Positions 44,601 to 54,070 of a stretch of DNA of 64,000 nt are shown here, in pieces; within the stretch, counting starts at the first letter, position 1; each line of letters starts with the position of its first letter. The position numbers and the translations under genes were made by a program. The DNA is from Symsagittifera roscoffensis (Eukaryota > Xenacoelomorpha > Acoela > Convolutidae), in NCBI RefSeq assembly GCF_963678635.1, contig NC_087070.1, positions 48,837,467 to 48,901,466 of the forward strand, in the 5' to 3' direction. The notes under the pieces are model-generated. The model worked only from the letters and a program-made list of their open reading frames with translations, made no database searches and was not told the origin of the DNA.

Positions 44601-45449
44601 ATAAAACGTTTTTGAAATGCATAAATTATACAATTGCGGCATGTGAAAAATGCGGAATGTGAAAAATGCGAAATGTGAAAAGTTGATTTGCATTTAAGAA
44701 AGCTCGAACGAAAGTTAATTGTAGTCGGTAAACAAATTTCAGACACGAACAATACAATTACGTCTAATTTCCCTTATTTGTAATTTTGCATCGACGTCTA
44801 AATTCGTTTTAGTTGGTCACGTCTAATTTGCTTTTCGTCTAATTTCCTAGGCCCCGTTTGCACGGTATCAAAAGTTTATGCACATCCTAGCTCACAAGAA
44901 AACCAAGGTTCCGTGAATATTTTGAATAGATTTATCTTTAAAAAGGCGAAGCAGCTTGCTCATACACATTCAAGAAACGGCTAGTCGGATCACTACAAAT
45001 CAAAATGAATGCGACAAAAGCAGTGCCTTGATGTTTGCAACATATCTACTTAAGTCTGAACTTGTGCTGTATCTTTCTTTCAAACATTAAGAAAAATTCA
45101 AGAAAAAGTTTGAACGTGCAAAAATTAAGAAAAAGTTTGAACTCTCGCAAAACTAAAGGGTCAGATGAATCTTCGATAGCATCGCTTAATACATTAATTC
45201 CTGATTTTCTCCTTTCTGTGCGAAATTTACCTTCAAATAACATTCAGCTGATTTCATAGCAGCATCTATTGCCTTGTCCATGTCTTTTGCGAGTTTGTAA
45301 CAAGTGAGGGCTTTGTCGAAGTCAGCTGCCGCACTGTCATAGTCAGGACTGGTCTTCAGCTTCCAAATAGAAGTCTCTAGCCATTTGTTTCCCGATTGCA
45401 TATGCGAATCACCCTCACTACACTTTTTTGACCGAAATTTGTCATCCAT
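41682..45449 (-). CDS. NAPG: Gamma-SNAP (NSF attachment protein gamma), 3 exons, 322 aa
   Basis: Exons: 45449-45231, 43339-43106, 42197-41682, all phase 0, giving 322 residues; human gamma-SNAP has 312. The N-terminal segment SPDYDSAAADFDKALTCYKLAK matches the WKPDYDSAASEYGKAAVAFKNAK region of the human protein. The middle exon carries paired TPR-like helices (FHCAKLIEQVALFYRD). The last exon carries the C-terminal helices ending in an acidic DEDDLS tail, comparable to the human DEEEDEY tail. SNAPs bind SNARE complexes and recruit the NSF ATPase, recycling SNAREs after membrane fusion; gamma is the divergent isoform. Start choice: the ATG at 45449 lies 11 bases after an acceptor-like TTCTTCTTTCAG. 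The frame stays open upstream, so a longer N-terminus is possible but unlikely. The TPGS2 stop lies about 610 bases upstream on the same strand. Confidence 0.92.
42440..42680 (-). repeat. Dispersed repeat R, inverted fragment
   Basis: The reverse complement around 42520-42570 (GGGCTTTAATATGCTATATC, then TTTCGACCCAATCC) matches 6530-6560 and 40280-40305. It lies in gamma-SNAP intron 2, where the remainder (42681-43105) shows nothing recognisable. Confidence 0.5.
43862..44265 (+). mobile_element. MITE family M, copy 8
   Basis: It starts GTCAATGAACAAGAAAACCG and has interior ATAGATGGCCTTGAAGC, CCAATTTGAGAAAACTGGAT and TTCCGCTGGGAAATCT. Its 3' end has decayed. Gamma-SNAP intron 1, opposite to transcription. 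Confidence 0.68.
44381..44855. mobile_element. MULE-type MITE with 10-bp target duplication
   Basis: Terminal inverted repeats start GGGGTTAGGAAATTAGACG on the left and GGGGCCTAGGAAATTAGACG on the right (read inward). They extend about 60 bases through AGCAAATTAGACGTGACC. Each arm contains tandem AAATTAGACG sub-repeats. The ten bases GTTTGCACGG flank both ends (44371-44380 and 44856-44865); 9-11 bases is typical of Mutator-like elements. The interior holds three copies of an AATGTGAAAAATGCG unit (44638-44682) and no gene. Gamma-SNAP intron 1. Confidence 0.85.
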
Positions 45450-46060
45450 TTTCGAATATCTGAAAGAAGAAGAATTACTTTGTACGATCACATTAATGGC
45501 TTTTTCGGCTATTCGTCTACCAGATTCGCTACGACACAACTTTTAATCGATTCGCTTCATAAAAAGCAGAAAACCCAAAGAAAATTGATTGTTTATTCTT
45601 TCAAAATTTAAAACTATTTCTGCGTTTTATACTAAATCAATATACAATAACAAAATAATATACTGCGAAAAATACAAGACTATAATATAACTCTATTTAC
45701 ATTTTTACATATGATAAATTAGATTAGAAAGTTGCCAATTCGGCTAAGATGAATTGAAATATGAAACTCAAGAAGCGATTTCAAAATTGTCATGAAAACT
45801 CAAAAGGAAGACATGAAAAAATAAATTGAGAGAAACAAGAACAAATCAACAGAGGCGAGAGCAGACTTTGGACAAAAGGGACTTTTGGACAACTTTGGAC
45901 ATTATCTGACAAAATTTCTCAAAAAATTTAAGCTACTTTATTTGCCTCAAATTTGAACATAGAAACGCTTCTTTTAATTAGGTGTTTGCTGTTTAAAATT
46001 TACTCTGAAACTTTAGAAACGCTTGATCATTTACTCTTGTTTCTCTGAACAGGTTTATTC
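45450..46060. other. Spacer between TPGS2 and gamma-SNAP
   Basis: The two genes are head-to-tail on the minus strand. A minus-strand AATAAA at 45937-45942 is a plausible TPGS2 polyadenylation signal, 120 bases past its stop. The acceptor-like TTCTTCTTTCAG at 45460-45471 precedes the gamma-SNAP start. Confidence 0.5.
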
Positions 46061-49000
46061 TTAACATCGCCTTGAATTTCCAGCGCTCGCCGCTCTCTGA
46101 GAACCTTGCAACGCCTGAGAAGACCCTTTTCCAGCTAGATTAGAGCTCCCAGACGCCGGAGTAGTACTCTGGCTACTTTTCACGTCTGGTTTTTTCTTCT
46201 GCTGTGCCACCCCTTGGGTTCCGGCGCCATTCCCGCCAGCGGCTTTCGTCCCCAACCGGACCGATTTCGCTTTGAACACTTTCGCGGCGTCGAACTTCGT
46301 TTGGTACAATGGAGTTTCAAACATCACGTTTGGATTCTGTTTTACTTTACCTCCTAGTGAATTATAATTGCCGCTCATTTGCAGCCTGGTAGGCGCAAAA
46401 AAGTTAAACCACTGTCTTGCTTTCTGACTAACTGCTACGTTCGTAAACAGAAATTGCCATTCAGGTAACCCTAAATGAACAATCATCAGACGAAAGAAGG
46501 TTGTGAAATCAGATGCTAAGAAGTGCCAGCTTAGCGATCGGTCCAGAAGCCAGATCTCTGGGTTAGGTCCAGCAGGTAGCTCATTGCGAGTATGTTTATA
46601 CACAAGACAGACCCTCGCTTTGATTTTGTCGACGTAATCTAATTCGAAAATACGACTTCGCTCGTTGAAATGGGGACAGCGCGGTCTCGCGGCCGTCAAA
46701 GATTCCTCTGAAGTGGTGCTTGCCATTGGAAGAAAATCCTCGTCGGAGTCAATGTCAGCCAATGATATTCCGTAATCGCCTGCCTCGTAAGCTCCTGAAC
46801 AAATAACTCTCAGGAATGTTCACATGAAAATTTGAACACCTCTTATTTTTATTCAGCAGTAAAAGCTTTTAACTCATTACTTAAATGAACAAGAGTAACC
46901 CGATATTGTGCAACATCAGGCGACAAGTCCTCAAAAGCGACAACTCGTAGCATTTATAAAAAGCCACAATTCGCACCAGTCGACTATACTTGGCAAGCGA
47001 CAAGTATTAGCAAGCTTAATTGCCAGTTAGAGGATGAAATAAAACAGTGCAAATTGCGCGGTAAGTTTTAGTGTGGCTTTGGGGGATTAAACATCGACGA
47101 GCAAATAATAACTATGTTTAGCACCAGTTTTGAAATGAAAACCAAATTGAGATGCATAACACGGTTAGGGTAATTGGAAATCAGCAGACCCTAAAATCTT
47201 TGTTTCTTTTAATTCGCCTCATTCGAATCTAACATTTTGGCGCACAAATGTTACACTTACTGATTCCAACATGCCCTTTAATTTTGTCATCAACAAGCGC
47301 GGCAAACAGCAAATTCTCGATAAGGGCGAAAAAATCACTCTGAACCGCTATGATATCTTCAAAGACATCCAGCAGGAGATGCGTACAAGACCTTGTAAAT
47401 CTGCTATTACCATAATTGAAAACGACATCATCAAATTTACTGGCCAAAATTGTCACGAAGATATTCCAAACGATGAAGAAGTCAAGCAGTACGTACAAAA
47501 ACAAGCACGCGCCAGAAGTTAATTTTGAAACAATAAAATTTCTGAATTTCAAATATTTAAAAAGCACGACTGACGGGTGTACATTTTTGTGTGGAGAAAC
47601 AGAGTAATATGGAAATACAAAAACACAACCTCGTCGTTGAGCATATTTTTACGTATATGTTTTCAAAGTGATCAGCGGCGTCACTATCAAAGGTAACTCT
47701 TTTCATTTCGCGGAAGCAGATTGGCTTAAATTCAGGAGCTTGCAATAACACCCTCATCTAGACAAGACTAAAAAGCACGCACAATCCAGAACTTGATTTC
47801 GAAATCTATATCGATGCCTTTTGTAGTTAAATTTGCCAGGAAGACGAATCTTCCTATTGGACTACAAGGATTTTTTCGAAACAAGGCTTTTTTCGAAGTC
47901 CCCAATACCCAATAGTCTGTCAAATCAATTCGAGAAAGCTAAAAATGGGAAACAAAAGACCACCAAATCAGTTGAGGGCTGGCACAGGGCATTCCAGCTG
48001 GGTATGTGATATTCCCAACCCACGATTTATGAATTTATTCAATTGTTGAGGAAAAAACGAAGCATGTCGGCAAGAAAACTTGCCTCATTACCGTCGGCAA
48101 AAAGGCTGCCGAGATGGCCAAGTATGAAAAATTCCAATTTCAGTAAATTGCGCAGCGATAGCACTACAAAAGCGATAAAATTCCAAAAAACTTCAGGGCC
48201 TTTCAACCATTTATGATTTCTGTACTCACATCTTTCATCACCTTTCTTTGGACCTGATCAAAGATTTCTGCTGTTTCTAATTGTCATTTGCTACGATTAG
48301 TCGCTTTTTATAAATGCCACCAGTTGTCGCTTACGACGAATTTTCCCGTGCCGGAGTGGTACAAAGTGTTCCTATGACAGTGATTGAGTTGAGAAACCCA
48401 AAAAAATAGTAATAATTTCCCACTTCCCCAAATTTTCTGTTGCTTTTTTAGGTAAAAGTGGTTGAATTAATATAAAAATGCACGAATGAGATGACGAAAG
48501 TTTACACTAATTAGCAGTACTAAAAACAACAACCGAGAAAACATAGCCAAACGAATATTGGAGAACACTGACTTTCTTTTTAAAAAAATCAACTTCGAAA
48601 TTCACTTTTGAGATTCAAAAAAATAGATGCCCTTTAAGCGCTTTGAATTTTTAGAACAATTTATGATTGGCGCCTTTTGATTAAAATAAACCAATTTGAG
48701 AAAAGTTTTGGTAAAATTTTTTTCCGCTGGAAATCTAAATAATAAATTCCACTTTCGAAACTAGAAATCGTTCGTTTTTTTGCGCCATTTCCACGTTCGT
48801 ATTTGGACAGTGCTATTTACGTCACTTTCACCCGATGAATTTTGATTGAACTCAAAAAGAGCATAGACCTAAGTGCATTCATAAATTCATCAATCTGTTG
48901 TTATTAGACTTTTCCTGAAAAAAAAACCAAAAAATCAGCAAGACCTATAAAAGAGTCTTCACTTCGCTCATTACTCTTAATCATAGTTTCAATTATCCTT

Positions 49001-49832
49001 TCAAGATTCTCTCATTAGATTCAACCAAAATGCCGCAAATTGTTGAAAATTTCCATGTAATTTTCGATGATGTCCCCAAATTCAAGCTATTTTCCGACTA
49101 CCATGTGAAAATCATCATTTTTAACTCACCAGCGATTCGGATTAGCTTGTTAACTGGATTCACATTGATCAACCCAACAGGTATTGCATCTTTTTCAGTC
49201 GCCGCAGAACTACCCAATGAACTTCTCGACTCCCCCTGACTGAAATTGAGACCCCCGGGAGTAGGATTAGTCATCGATATTGACCAAGTTAAATTCAACC
49301 CATTAATTGTGGAGTAAAACGCTTTCAAATCCTCTGGTAAAATACACATGTGCTTTTGCTCCCAAGTGGAAAAATCAGATTTGTCTGCTTTTTTAAAATC
49401 AGACACTTTAACTGACGTTACGTTCGGGTGAAACTTGAGCCAGTCAATTAAGCCCATAGTCAGACGATTTAACAAGGACCTGTAGCTATCCATTGCATTG
49501 CCAGTTGAGCTTTGGGCACTATTTTGGGCAATATATTTAGTAGATGAGCTCGATGAAATGTTAACGTTGGGTAAAGGGGGATGCATTGCATTCTTTAAAG
49601 GCGGTGATAACGGAGATGTTTTTGGAACTGAAGCATTTGCGTTAACGCTTTGGCTTTGGTTGTGATTCGACGCCGATATTTGAAGTGGGGTTGTAGACGT
49701 CTTCTCATTGTTGACCCTAGTTGACCCCGAAGTGACCTTGACTGAACTGTCGTTTGAGGTCGCAGATGATGTGCGGGATGCAGTGGTGCTTCCAGATATA
49801 GTTCCATTGGGCGAGTCAGCCGAAGTAGTCAT
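46061..49832 (-). CDS. TPGS2: Tubulin polyglutamylase complex subunit 2, 2 exons, 478 aa
   Basis: Exons: 49832-49130 and 46794-46061, joined in phase 1, giving 478 residues. An in-frame TGA precedes the ATG. Residues 1-112 are Ser/Thr/Asn-rich and probably disordered. The conserved body starts near 114 and matches TPGS2, which has a SMI1/KNR4-type (SUKH) fold: WEQKHMCILPEDLKAFYSTI at 157-176, NGLNLTWS at 177-184, INVNPVNKLIRIAG across the splice, VCLVYKH at about 296, EIWLLDRSLSWHFL at 314-327, and HLGLPEWQFLF after that. The tail (about 400-478) is Gly/Ala/Ser/Gln-rich. TPGS2 is part of the TTLL1-containing complex that adds glutamate chains to tubulin in cilia and neurons. The human protein is about 300 residues, so both ends are extended here. 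The intron holds a MULE derivative. Confidence 0.92.
47271..47522 (+). CDS. FLYWCH-like module, short ORF in MULE derivative
   Basis: An 83-residue frame ends at 47522. FVINKRGKQQILDKGEKITL fits the start of a FLYWCH domain, and RTRPCKSAITI followed by IIKFTGQNCHED fits its second half. The W-x-C and paired His residues are partly lost (NCHED instead of HxH). As part of the transposon it would be the DNA-binding N-terminus. It may be translated but probably does not bind zinc properly. A chance frame is the alternative, but its position between the TIRs argues against that. Confidence 0.5.
   Translation: MPFNFVINKRGKQQILDKGEKITLNRYDIFKDIQQEMRTRPCKSAITIIENDIIKFTGQNCHEDIPNDEEVKQYVQKQARARS
47850..48160 (+). 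pseudogene. MULE transposase C-terminal remnant
   Basis: The frame around 47960-48010 encodes KTTKSVEGWHRAFQLGM, the hallmark C-terminal signature of FLYWCH/MULE transposases, then a stop. Beyond it PTIYEFIQLLRKKR continues the family pattern. Upstream, NLPIGLQGFFRNK around 47835-47885 may be the preceding segment. Stops and frame changes make it inactive. Confidence 0.7.
48541..48978 (+). mobile_element. MITE family M, copy 9
   Basis: The 5' inverted repeat is degraded, but GCCCTTTAAGCGCTTTGAAT, ACCAATTTGAGAAAA and the 3' end CCTATAAAAGAGTC then TTCGCTCATTACTCTT (ending 48978) are clear. TPGS2 intron, opposite to transcription. Confidence 0.72.
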
Positions 49833-50789
49833 TATTAACTTGCAAGTGCATCAAAAATCTGAAAGTATAGGCACCTAACTTGAATATGCATCTTGACCAA
49901 TCGGTCGCGGTACAAATGACACAGATTGTCTTACCGCACTTATATAAGCCAATAGGCGATTTGGAAATCTGTTGAACTGAAGGTTATTGAAAAAAACATG
50001 TTTTATTTAGGCCTCAGCTTTTGAGCTTCATAGAGCAAATTACATCGCAGAAAAGCTTTATCCAATTCAAATACTGTGATTTTCGTTTTTCGATAACAAC
50101 TAACCTTATTTCAGAAAATTATATTTATGGAGACTTTTTAAAATTCTGCTGGGAAAAATAAAACCCCAGTTAAAGTTTTTATGGATACTGAAGTGAAAGC
50201 GAAAATTCAACTGCTTTTTTGTTACTTCAGCTCCAAAACTAATGATAATAAATTGTTTGCAAATTAGATTCCATTCATTGTAAAAGTTACTATATTTACA
50301 ACCAAACGAAATCTCATTGCAAGAACGCCGTGGAACTATGCAGCCCGTTTTCAGAAGCCTCTGATCCTGCTATGACTTTTGTTAATTTTTAATATCGATA
50401 GTTAATCAAGAAATCAAAAAAAAAATTAATGATTTAAAGAGGAAAAAAAATTTCAAGTGAAAAGGGGGAAATTTTCAGCCGTATACCTACCCTTGACAGC
50501 AAATCTTTTTTTAAATACTAATTCTACTCAAAAATGAGTTTCAACAGTTGATAATTTCATAAAATTGTCAAAAAAATCATGGTTGAAGATTTGTAATTGA
50601 TATTGTGTGCAGCTCTGAATCTTAGTTACAAAATCTGGGTAGTATTTTAGAAAAAAGTTGAAAAGTTTTCTAATTCTAACATTTGCAGAAGTTTTTTTGA
50701 TAACCCTTTGATTGCACAGGTATCTGCCTATCTAAAACTCCCTTACTCAAACTTGTATTCAAACTTTTCTCTGTTACAGCTACCTGGAC
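49833..50789. other. Upstream flank of TPGS2
   Basis: On the minus strand CTATACTTTCAG (49862-49873) ends 29 bases before the TPGS2 ATG, a likely 5' UTR splice acceptor. The rest is AT-rich with no gene or recognised repeat. Confidence 0.5.
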
Positions 50790-52795
50790 AATGGCCGATA
50801 CGACTCTTTTTTCAAAACCTTACATAGTAACTTTAATAATTCATAGATATGTAATTCCTTTACGAAGAATATTTTGCGTTTTGTCTCAGTTCTTCAATGC
50901 TTTATTTCTTCTCTTAAAACAAATAACTTTTATAAGCCGTTTAGTTTTAAATTCAATTGTTTCTAATTTCGTTTTGTCTGTTGACGCATAAGCCAAAACC
51001 CTGTACTGTAAAATGGGTTTCACATAAGCGTTATATGCTTTCAGCAATTGATCTTTACCTAATACTTTCCTCATCCTGTAATACATCCCACAAAACCTCG
51101 ACAATTTATTTTCAATTTTTGTAATATGATCAGTGAAGGAAAGTGTAGAGTCAATTTGAACACCTAAATATCGGAACAATTGTTTTTCTTCAATAATTAT
51201 TCCATTCATTTTGACATCTGATTTACCGCTGCTCTTCTTAGATAGTATCATTGTTTTTGTTTTATCTTCATTTAAGGTCAGCTGGTTTTTTTCTAGCCAA
51301 CTTGCTGTTTCGTTCAACGCTTCTTGGTGTTTACCGGTTAAGTCACTGTTTCTAGCTGTTGTTTTTATGACAGTGTCGTCTGCATATAAAATCAGATTAC
51401 TTTCACTATTTTCATTAAGCTCAATATCATTTATATAAATGATGAGAAGCGGGCCTAGTATGGATCCTTGTGGTACTCCATAATTCACATTTTCATTTTG
51501 AGAGCGTTTGGTTTTAGTGGCAACCTAGTGTTGTCGGTTTTTTAAATAAGGTTTTAGAAGATCAAAAACAGGTCCCCGAAAACCATTTGCGTCAAATTTC
51601 TCAAGTAAAAGGTTGTGGTCAACTGTATCAAAGGCTTTCTTAAAGTCAATGAATGTGCACTGTGTCTTCGTGGTATTAGAGTTCCAATCTTGACGCACTT
51701 CTTCTATTAGGGTTATCAAAGCATCAATTGTACTCCTTTTTGATCTGAACCCAAACTGGCAATTTTGTAGTAACTGATACTTAGTGAGATATTGGTTCAT
51801 TCTGTTATAAATGAACCGCTCAAAAATTTTACCTACAACTGGTAAAAGAGAAATTGGCTTCTTTGAATTTCACTTTGCGTTATATCAGCTAAAAACATTG
51901 AGTTAATTTGCTTTCTGACTCCAAGTATTAAAATTCCTGGCCAATTTTTCTCCAATATTTGCAAAGTCGTTAAATTCATCAACATTTATGTTTTTTTCTT
52001 CCTGGTCGTTGTTTTTGGTAGCACATGCTGGTCATTATACAGACGGAAAAATTCTCTGCTGTTGTTGTTGGATTCCAACCGTAATTCGTTTTGATAAAAT
52101 GCTTTTTTTTCTGACTCAGCATTTTGCGAACTAATTTGCTTTGAGATTCAAATTTACTTCTGGCTTCAGTGGTTGCAGTATTTTTAAAAAAAATTCTAAC
52201 CCGGTGGTTTTTCGATGCTGCATTTTTCAATTCAAATCAACCCAGTGTTTCGAAGTTTTTCTAATTGATGTTTTTTCTGGTAAAAATGATTCAATGTTCT
52301 TTGAGCTTTTCGTTCAACAATAAAAAAATAGCTCATCGCAATTAAATTGGCTATTTTTTGTTTCAACATCAAATAAATTTTCATCTAAAGACTCATTTAG
52401 TTCTTTCAGAAAAGATTCCGATTCAAGTTTGTACCATGGTCGGGTTTTGGTAATAAAAGGTTCATTTTTGCATGTTTGTGATGTTGCGTTTAAAATTCCT
52501 CCATCATGATCAGTTACCGATGTTTTGAAGATGGTTACTGGTTTTTTATATTGGAAAAAAAAACAGATCTATACACGTCGTACTGGTCTTAGTTTCTCTG
52601 GTTGTTTTATTTCCATTTCGTAGGAAAAGATTGTTTCCATTTAATATACTTATAAGTTCAGAGAGTCGTTTACTCTTTCTTAAAACATTTATGTTAAAGT
52701 CACCACAAAGTAAATGATGTGTAGATGGTGCTACTATAATATCATCCGAAACCTTTTGTAGTATAAGGAGTATGTGAGTTTTTACCGCGCAATAA
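50790..52795 (-). mobile_element. Non-LTR retrotransposon, 5'-truncated (Jockey/CR1-like)
   Basis: Reading the minus strand from 52795, the C-terminal part of an APE-type endonuclease appears first (GDFNINV near 52700), then a linker (about 51980-52440), then the reverse transcriptase (51800-50886), then a C-terminal tail ending near 50800 (ELLKLLCKVLKKESYRPL). The N-terminal endonuclease half and any ORF1 are missing, as expected of 5' truncation during target-primed reverse transcription. Frames are broken in several places. It lies between TPGS2 and deoxyhypusine synthase. Confidence 0.82.
50886..51800 (-). pseudogene. Reverse transcriptase domain of the non-LTR element
   Basis: Two frames, 51800-51525 and 51488-50886, carry consecutive RT motifs: CQFGFRSKRSTIDAL, then FIDFKKAFDTVDH (first catalytic Asp), then GVPQGSILGPLL, then LILYADDTVI (the YADD box), then LNEDKTKTMIL and FRYLGVQID. 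The domain is complete in content but interrupted around 51489-51524, so no single polypeptide is made. The motif set fits the Jockey/CR1 group; I cannot place the clade more precisely. Confidence 0.85.
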
Positions 52796-52954
52796 CCCTA
52801 GCTATTGTTCATGTTCTCCAATTGTTATGAAAATTGACATGAGGGTTGAATAGTTATTACAAACACATTTTATCTTTACACAACTTCGTACGATCAATGG
52901 CCACGCCGTTAATTGCTGTTAATATCAAGCAGAAGGGAAAAGAGCACTTTTGAA

Positions 52955-53620
52955 AAACAACATCGCCAACGGAGTTGTTAAGTGTCAATGAATTCAAGAA
53001 ACGCGAAAAAAATGACTGATTTTATTTTTTGAAATGATCGAAGAAAATATATGGTCGTGGAGCACTTTAATTTTTTTTTTATGACAGTTTTTATTTTTTT
53101 AAAATCCACTGAAAAACTGGATCAATAGGTAAACTTTTATTTTGCTGTTAGATCTAAGAATTGAAACCCATTTTTGGTACTAGAAGTTATTCACGTTTTT
53201 TGCGCCAATTGCACTTTCGTTGTTGAAGATCGTTATTTGCTTTCCTTTATTTGCTTGAATTGAACTACATAATTCTATGTTAAATTGCGTAAAACGCAAA
53301 ATGAAGAAACAAAATTTGAATGTTATATTTGAAAAACCCCCACACCGAATTGAATTTTCGAAGGTCTGTTAAATTTCGTACCATTGTTCAAAGCAAAACA
53401 ACAAAATAATGGTATTGAGAATAACGCAAAAAAGGAGTCAAATGTCAAATTTTGCCTGGAGAAAAAAAACATTAAGAAGTTAAAAGTTGAAAAGTGGGAA
53501 CAAAAATCAAATCAAACCGCGAAAGCGCAAATTTGAGAGTGAGCAAATTCTTGAAAAGGAACAAGACCTAAACTAATGCCTCATTTCATTCATTGACTTT
53601 AAAAAATATATTCCACACGG
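52955..53620 (+). mobile_element. MITE family M, copy 10 (expanded, diverged)
   Basis: It starts around CAACGGAGTTGTTAAGTGTC and AATGAATTCAAG, with interior GAAAAACTGGATCAATAGG, TTTGCTGTTAGATCT and CACGTTTTTTGCGCC matching the family. It is longer and more diverged than other copies, and the 3' end is unclear. Intergenic. Confidence 0.55.
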
Positions 53621-54070
53621 CGAGACTGAGTAAAAAACCTGCATTTGCTAACCTTGAAAGCTCTATTCACGTAAAACAGTCTCTGCACAGTAAAATGTGA
53701 AATTAATGTTTCTTTACATTTATGGGAGGTAAACCCTATCTTCTTCTTGAAAAAAATTTAAATTCCCATGCGGCCCCAGCACAGCTTCTATGAGAAGCTG
53801 TTCTTACTTATGATCCCAGAGCCACTCAAAATATAATGTAACCGTTTTTGTAAATTACCTCATTTCAGAATAAGAATAAGTTACTCAAAGTCGGCAATCG
53901 GGCTATAACCCATCAACAACTCTTTTACATTATAGCCCCTTGCCTTTTAATATTATGGTCGGCTATATTATACCAGGGGCTGTAATAGGAAACACGCTGT
54001 TGATTCACTTGTTTTCCGAAAATACACATCTTTTTTAAATGATTATATCTCATATTTTGAGTCAGATCTC
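53621..54070. other. Downstream flank of deoxyhypusine synthase
   Basis: No gene. A 53890-53980 segment contains GGGCTATAACCC and TTATAGCCCC, a small inverted pair. Confidence 0.4.

Larger units (their letters stand above)
46935..48332 (+). mobile_element. FLYWCH-MULE deletion derivative with ~33-bp TIRs
   Basis: The left TIR (46935-46970) reads AAGCGACAACTCGTAGCATT then TATAAAAAG. The right TIR (48298-48332) is its inverse with two mismatches over 27 bases. Inside are two protein remnants in plus orientation, a FLYWCH-like module at 47271-47522 and a MULE C-terminal signature near 47960-48150. The catalytic region between them is absent. It lies in the TPGS2 intron, opposite to transcription. 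No clear target-site duplication was seen. Confidence 0.78.
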
